A stretch of 64,000 nucleotides of DNA. It comes from Pelomonas sp047654805. GTDB lineage: Bacteria > Pseudomonadota > Gammaproteobacteria > Burkholderiales > Burkholderiaceae_C. Both the position numbers and the translations under genes were made by a program. The stretch lies in NCBI RefSeq assembly GCF_047654805.1, contig NZ_JASGIV010000001.1, positions 930,001 through 994,000 on the forward strand. Direction: 5' to 3'. Each line of letters begins with the position of its first letter. Position 1 is the first letter of the stretch. Positions 60,392 through 64,000 of the stretch are shown here, piece by piece. The notes under the pieces were generated by a model that saw nothing but the letters and a program-made list of their open reading frames with translations, did not search any database and had not been told where the DNA came from.

Positions 60392-61665
60392 GCCTGGAGC
60401 GGCCGGGGCGGGCGGGGAGGCGCGTCGCGCTGGCGTTCGCGTTGGCGTCAACGCTGCTGGGCGCCGCGCTGCTGGCATGGTGGCTTAGTCCGCTTGAGGA
60501 GCTGCCGCTGGAGCCTGGGGCCGTGGAGCTTGCGGCCGGGCCGGCCATGACTGCACCGGTGATGGCGGGGGATGCGAGCGCGGCGGCGGAGGTCGCGGCT
60601 GCGGCGCGTCCGGCCTCGGACACCTCGCCGGCAGACAAGGAGTTCGTCGAGGTATGCGGTCTTGGCAAGGTGCGTCGCGGCGAGCTGGAGGACAGCCTGC
60701 AGGAGGACGGCGAGGCGCCGTCCAAGTCGGCCTGGGCGCAGGCACTGGACCGACAGGCCAAGCAGGGCCTGGCCGATGTGCTGAAGCGCCTGGATGCCGG
60801 GTCCCTGAAGCAGCGCGTGGCCGCCGCCGTGTTGCGCGCAGACGTGCAGGCCGCGGCCGAGCTGGCGGCGTCCACCGATGACGCCGCCGCCTACCGCATC
60901 GCGCTGCGAGCCTGCCGCAGGGACTCCACCTATCGGTCGGCGTACCCGTATGCCAGCCAGCAGCAGGCCCGGCTTGCGGCTTCCGTGGCCAGCGGGGTCC
61001 GGGTTCCAGAGCCGCCAGTGCCAGGCCCCATCCCAGTCGCCTGCGCCGCACTCAACCTTGAACGGCTCGAGCTGCTGGACCCAGGTGATGCCTGGCCTTG
61101 GTTGCTGCACCTTGAGGACGCGCATGGCGACGCGGCGGCCATCTCGCAGGCCCTATACCAGCTTGCTCAGCGGCGGCGCCTGTCTGCCAACACCCATGCC
61201 CTCGTCACCGCGATGGCCGGCGTCATCGGCACGGAACCGACGCCGGGCGAGACCTGGGCGCTGGTCAGCGCCATGGGCGTGGACGGCGCCTCGATGACTG
61301 AGGGTTCGCTGCTCAGCGTCGGGCGGGCCTGCCGTCCTGATGCGCTGCGCGACGCGAACCGGCGCCAGCTCTGCGAGCAGGTCGTACGCCGGGCGCCGGA
61401 CATGGCGCTCGATGTGATGGCCTCCCGCATGCTCCATACACTGGAAGAGCGGCTCGGCCTTCCTCATAGCCCCAAGGCGCTGTCGCGCGAGGAGGCGGAT
61501 CGTGCTCAGGGTGCCATCGCGGAGGTCAGCATGCGCTGGGCGGCTGAGCCTACCTGCGCCCACGTCGGGGGCATGGGCCGCCACCTCGTGAAGCTGGCGC
61601 GAGAGGGTGAGCTGGCGGTCATCAAGGCCTATCTGAAGACCACGCCGGCCTCGGCCCCGCACTGA
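60388..61665 (+). CDS. Membrane-anchored protein of unknown function, paralogue 2
   Basis: 425 residues from TTG 60388, which overlaps the preceding stop (TTGA). N-terminal anchor (VALAFALASTLLGAALLAWWL) and linker, then VCGLGKVRRGELEDSL, AYRIALRACRR, LLDPGDAWPWLLHL and AMGVDGASM at the same relative places as in paralogue 1, with matching cysteines. A tandem duplication is the simplest explanation. No family recognised. Convergent with the alpha/beta hydrolase gene, 1 nt apart. Confidence 0.7.
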   Translation: MSLERPGRAGRRVALAFALASTLLGAALLAWWLSPLEELPLEPGAVELAAGPAMTAPVMAGDASAAAEVAAAARPASDTSPADKEFVEVCGLGKVRRGELEDSLQEDGEAPSKSAWAQALDRQAKQGLADVLKRLDAGSLKQRVAAAVLRADVQAAAELAASTDDAAAYRIALRACRRDSTYRSAYPYASQQQARLAASVASGVRVPEPPVPGPIPVACAALNLERLELLDPGDAWPWLLHLEDAHGDAAAISQALYQLAQRRRLSANTHALVTAMAGVIGTEPTPGETWALVSAMGVDGASMTEGSLLSVGRACRPDALRDANRRQLCEQVVRRAPDMALDVMASRMLHTLEERLGLPHSPKALSREEADRAQGAIAEVSMRWAAEPTCAHVGGMGRHLVKLAREGELAVIKAYLKTTPASAPH

Positions 61666-61666
61666 C

Positions 61667-62461
61667 TCAGTGTGCCGGAGCCTGCTGCAGGCCGGCCAGG
61701 CTTTGCTGTACCAGCGCATTGACGCGCGCGGCTTCGGTGATTGGGGCCATGTGCCCGGCACCTTCCAACATCTGCAGCGTGGCCTGCGGCAGCTGCCCGG
61801 CCAGGCGCTGGGCCACGCGGCGGGCGCTGGCGCGAGTCGCGGTGCCGCAGATCAGCCGCACCGGCATGTGCAGGAGACCCAGCTGGCGGTCATCCCACCG
61901 CGCGGTGAACAGGGCTTCGAAATGGCGGCGCACGGTCGGCATGGCCTCGGCGACGCGCAGTTGCTGGGCAGCGTCCATCTCCGGCCAGACGTCGCGGCCG
62001 TGCCAGTAGGCACAGAAGCCGCGGGCGGCGCCGAAGTCGTCGCCACGGTCCAGCATCGCGTCCAGGCGCGCGGCGGCCTCGCGGATCTCCCGCCATGCGG
62101 GCTCCGCCGGACCCGGGGCCGGCAGCACGCCGAAGGCTGCGGGCTCATACAGCGTCAGTGACAGCACGCGGCCCGGCTGCAGCAGCGCCACCTGCAGTGC
62201 GACAGCGCCGCCGTAGCTGTGGCCGACGAGATGGAAACCATGCTCGGCGGGGAAGGGCAGACCGGCCAGTACGCCGTGGGCCTCGACGGACAGCCGGTTG
62301 GGCATCAGCTCGGGCCAGCCGGGCCGGCCGCCGTGCCCGTAGAGATCGGGTGCGTGCCAGGGCCGCGCAGCACCGCCATCGGCGATGAGGCGGCGCCACT
62401 GGCGGCCGCTCGCGGCGCTGGAATGCAGGCAGACGACGGGGGAGGCGTGGGGCTCGGTCAT
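61667..62461 (-). CDS. Alpha/beta hydrolase
   Basis: 264 residues. VVCLHSSAASGRQW is the oxyanion region, HLVGHSYGGAVALQVAL is the nucleophile elbow (GHSYGG), and LEGAGHMAPITEA carries the catalytic His. Esterase, lipase or C-C hydrolase; substrate unknown. ATG 62461 begins the fold. Confidence 0.9.
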   Translation of the reverse strand: MTEPHASPVVCLHSSAASGRQWRRLIADGGAARPWHAPDLYGHGGRPGWPELMPNRLSVEAHGVLAGLPFPAEHGFHLVGHSYGGAVALQVALLQPGRVLSLTLYEPAAFGVLPAPGPAEPAWREIREAAARLDAMLDRGDDFGAARGFCAYWHGRDVWPEMDAAQQLRVAEAMPTVRRHFEALFTARWDDRQLGLLHMPVRLICGTATRASARRVAQRLAGQLPQATLQMLEGAGHMAPITEAARVNALVQQSLAGLQQAPAH

Positions 62462-62666
62462 GGCGGTCTCCGTGGATGCCGGCATCCTCCAGGGGCTTCG
62501 TTTCAGCCGGACTGCGCCGCGTGGTGGCGTGGGTTTCAATCGTTTCAGCGCGATGCTTAGACCTTGCCTGTAGGCTGTGGCCTACCGGTCGTCGGGCCGG
62601 GAACCGACAGCCCCGGTCCGGGCGGGCGGCCTAGGCTGGGGTTCTGTCCATCCTCAGGAGCGCCTT

Positions 62667-63737
62667 ATGAAGCCTTCGATGCAACCCCTGGTCATGGTCC
62701 TGGCCTGCGCACTGGCGGCCGGTTCTCCGTTCTGGACCGGCCTGGCTGAAGCGCAGGCCGGCAGCCGCGTTGCCGCCGCGCCTTTGCGCGTGACCGGCTT
62801 CGATGTTGAACAGGTTGACCGGCTGGAGCCGGGTGCCGAGCTGAACTTCACCGTCTGGGGTACGGCTGGGGCGACGGTGCTGCTGCAGATCGACGGCAGC
62901 CGGCGCACGCTGCGCCTGGACGAGACCAGCCCGGGGCGCTACCAGGGCAGCTACATCGTCGGTCGATCAGACCGCATCGGGCCGGAATCGCGCGTGCATG
63001 CCAACCTGCGACGCGACAACCGCGTCGCGACCGCCCAGTTGGGCGAGGCACTGCAGGTCGGCTGGGTGTTGCCTGGCGAGGCAGCGCTGATGCCCGAGAT
63101 CCAGTCGGTGGGCGTCGCGCGCGAACCGGGCCGGGGCCGCACAGAGGCGCTGCGATACACCGTGCGTGGCACGCCCGGCGGCCAGGCTTCGGTACTCTTG
63201 CAGGGCAGCCAGGCCAGCAACGTCGTGCTGGACGAGCAGCGCCCTGGCGAGTACGTCGGCACCTACGTGCTGCCGCAGGGTGGCTGGCTGGACACCGAGC
63301 AGCCCCTGGTGGCACAGCTGCGCATCGGCGACCGCAGCGTGCGCAGCAGCGCGCCCAATGCCTATGCCGGCGTGAACTTCACGTCGCGGCGCAGCGATGC
63401 CTGTCGTGACTGCGCAACCGTGCAGGCGGTGAATGCCGTCACCGTGGACGGCGAGGGCCACGTGCTGGGCACGGTGGCCGGTGGCGTGCTGGGCGCGGTG
63501 GTGGGCAGCCAGTTCGGCAAGGGCGACGGCCGCACCGCTGCGGGCGTGGCCGGCGCGGTGGGCGGCGCGCTGCTGGGCCGCGAGATCCAGAAGCGCAACA
63601 ACCAGCGTACGCAGTACGAGGTTGTGGTGCGCATGAGCGATGGTGCGCTGCGCACCGTCGTCTATGCCGAGGCACCGAACTTCCGTGCCGGTGACCGCGT
63701 GCGCCTTGTTGGCGAGGCGCTGGAGCCGCTGCGCTGA
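62667..63737 (+). CDS. Exported glycine-zipper 2TM domain protein
   Basis: 356 residues with a signal peptide (VLACALAAGSPFWTGLAEAQA). Two beta-sandwich-like repeats follow, each with GxYxGxYxxxxxD-type wording (SPGRYQGSYIVGRSD and RPGEYVGTYVLPQGG). The C-terminal part has VLGTVAGGVLGAVVGSQFGKGDGRT and GVAGAVGGALLGREI, a glycine-zipper 2TM domain like SlyB/Rick-17 kDa antigens. Probably an envelope protein. AGGAG precedes ATG 62667 at about 7 nt. Confidence 0.82.
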   Translation: MKPSMQPLVMVLACALAAGSPFWTGLAEAQAGSRVAAAPLRVTGFDVEQVDRLEPGAELNFTVWGTAGATVLLQIDGSRRTLRLDETSPGRYQGSYIVGRSDRIGPESRVHANLRRDNRVATAQLGEALQVGWVLPGEAALMPEIQSVGVAREPGRGRTEALRYTVRGTPGGQASVLLQGSQASNVVLDEQRPGEYVGTYVLPQGGWLDTEQPLVAQLRIGDRSVRSSAPNAYAGVNFTSRRSDACRDCATVQAVNAVTVDGEGHVLGTVAGGVLGAVVGSQFGKGDGRTAAGVAGAVGGALLGREIQKRNNQRTQYEVVVRMSDGALRTVVYAEAPNFRAGDRVRLVGEALEPLR

Positions 63738-63782
63738 GCGCCCCCCCGGCGGCGGGTCAGCCCTGGCGGCGCACTTCCTCGC

Positions 63783-64000
63783 TCAACCAGTGTTGCGCAG
63801 GCCCGCCGCGATGCCGTTGATGGACAGGTGGATGCCGCGCTGCACGCGTTCCATGGCTGGGTCATCGGCCTGGGTGCGGCGGTAGCGGCGCATCAGCTCG
63901 ACCTGCAGGTGATTGAGCGGGTCGATATAGGGGAACCGGTGCTCGATGGAGCGGGCCAGAGAGGGGTTGGCCGCCAGGCGCTTGTCGTCGCCGCTGATGA
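63783..64000 (-). CDS. ppc: Phosphoenolpyruvate carboxylase, C-terminal part (cut by window edge)
   Basis: 72 codons ending in TGA. The translation runs ISGDDKRLAANPSLARSIEHR, FPYIDPLNHLQVELMRRYRR and QRGIHLSINGIAAGLRNTG, the invariant ending of PEP carboxylase (conserved Arg and the QRGIHLTINGIAAGLRNTG tail). The enzyme refills oxaloacetate from PEP and bicarbonate. It has no start in the window because the gene continues past base 64000. Confidence 0.95.
   Translation of the reverse strand, partial: ISGDDKRLAANPSLARSIEHRFPYIDPLNHLQVELMRRYRRTQADDPAMERVQRGIHLSINGIAAGLRNTG

Overview
High-GC, densely packed DNA with the gene content of a betaproteobacterium of the order Burkholderiales (Rubrivivax / Roseateles / Leptothrix-like; inferred from protein flavour, not from a marker gene). 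No integrase, transposase, rRNA or CRISPR array was seen. Both ends cut through genes: selA at the left (its start lies outside) and ppc at the right (only its C-terminal 72 codons are inside, minus strand).

1-8.6 kb: the selenocysteine genes selA-selB-tRNA-Sec, then a tight run of four genes (GcvH-like lipoyl-domain protein, DsrE-like protein with one cysteine, PhnD/selenate-type binding protein, small nitroreductase). This runs with a 10-nt gap into ureA-hupE/ureJ-ureB-ureC. The four-gene run beside the Sec genes is the best candidate for an undescribed system: a possible selenium/sulfur uptake and carrier module.

8.6-28.4 kb: mixed genes. They include wrbA-MFS with a divergent LysR, a Gre-like factor, a GST, dacA, a second LysR that seems to start at CTG, SDR-small membrane protein-KefC, an exported oligopeptidase F, a frameshifted esterase, a PQQ-repeat protein, LysE, a GDT1/TMEM165-type exporter behind a clear yybP-ykoY manganese riboswitch, and an ECH1-like dienoyl-CoA isomerase.

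28.4-32.9 kb: the remaining urease accessory genes, ureE (His-rich tail) and, after two unrelated genes, ureF-ureG-ureD. The urease set is therefore complete (ureA,B,C,D,E,F,G plus a nickel permease) but split by about 20 kb.

33-39.9 kb: TerC, PanE-like reductase, Mpo1-like protein, YceI-like lipoprotein, GNAT, mobA and moaA (molybdenum cofactor, which also serves formate dehydrogenases), and a PfkB-family sugar kinase.

39.9-50.2 kb: phenylacetate catabolism, paaG-paaI-paaK-paaABCDE-paaR-(ABC binding protein)-paaZ. PaaK makes phenylacetyl-CoA, PaaABCE epoxidises it, PaaG isomerises it to the oxepin and PaaZ opens the ring. The leader holds a promoter overlapped by a perfect FNR-type box and a 14-bp palindrome suited to the TetR-type PaaR.

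50.2-64 kb: NlpC/P60 hydrolase, prpE, an exported M3 metallopeptidase, hemerythrin, argH, an AlgZ/AlgR-like two-component pair translationally coupled to two tandem paralogous membrane-anchored proteins of unknown function, an alpha/beta hydrolase, a glycine-zipper protein and the end of ppc.
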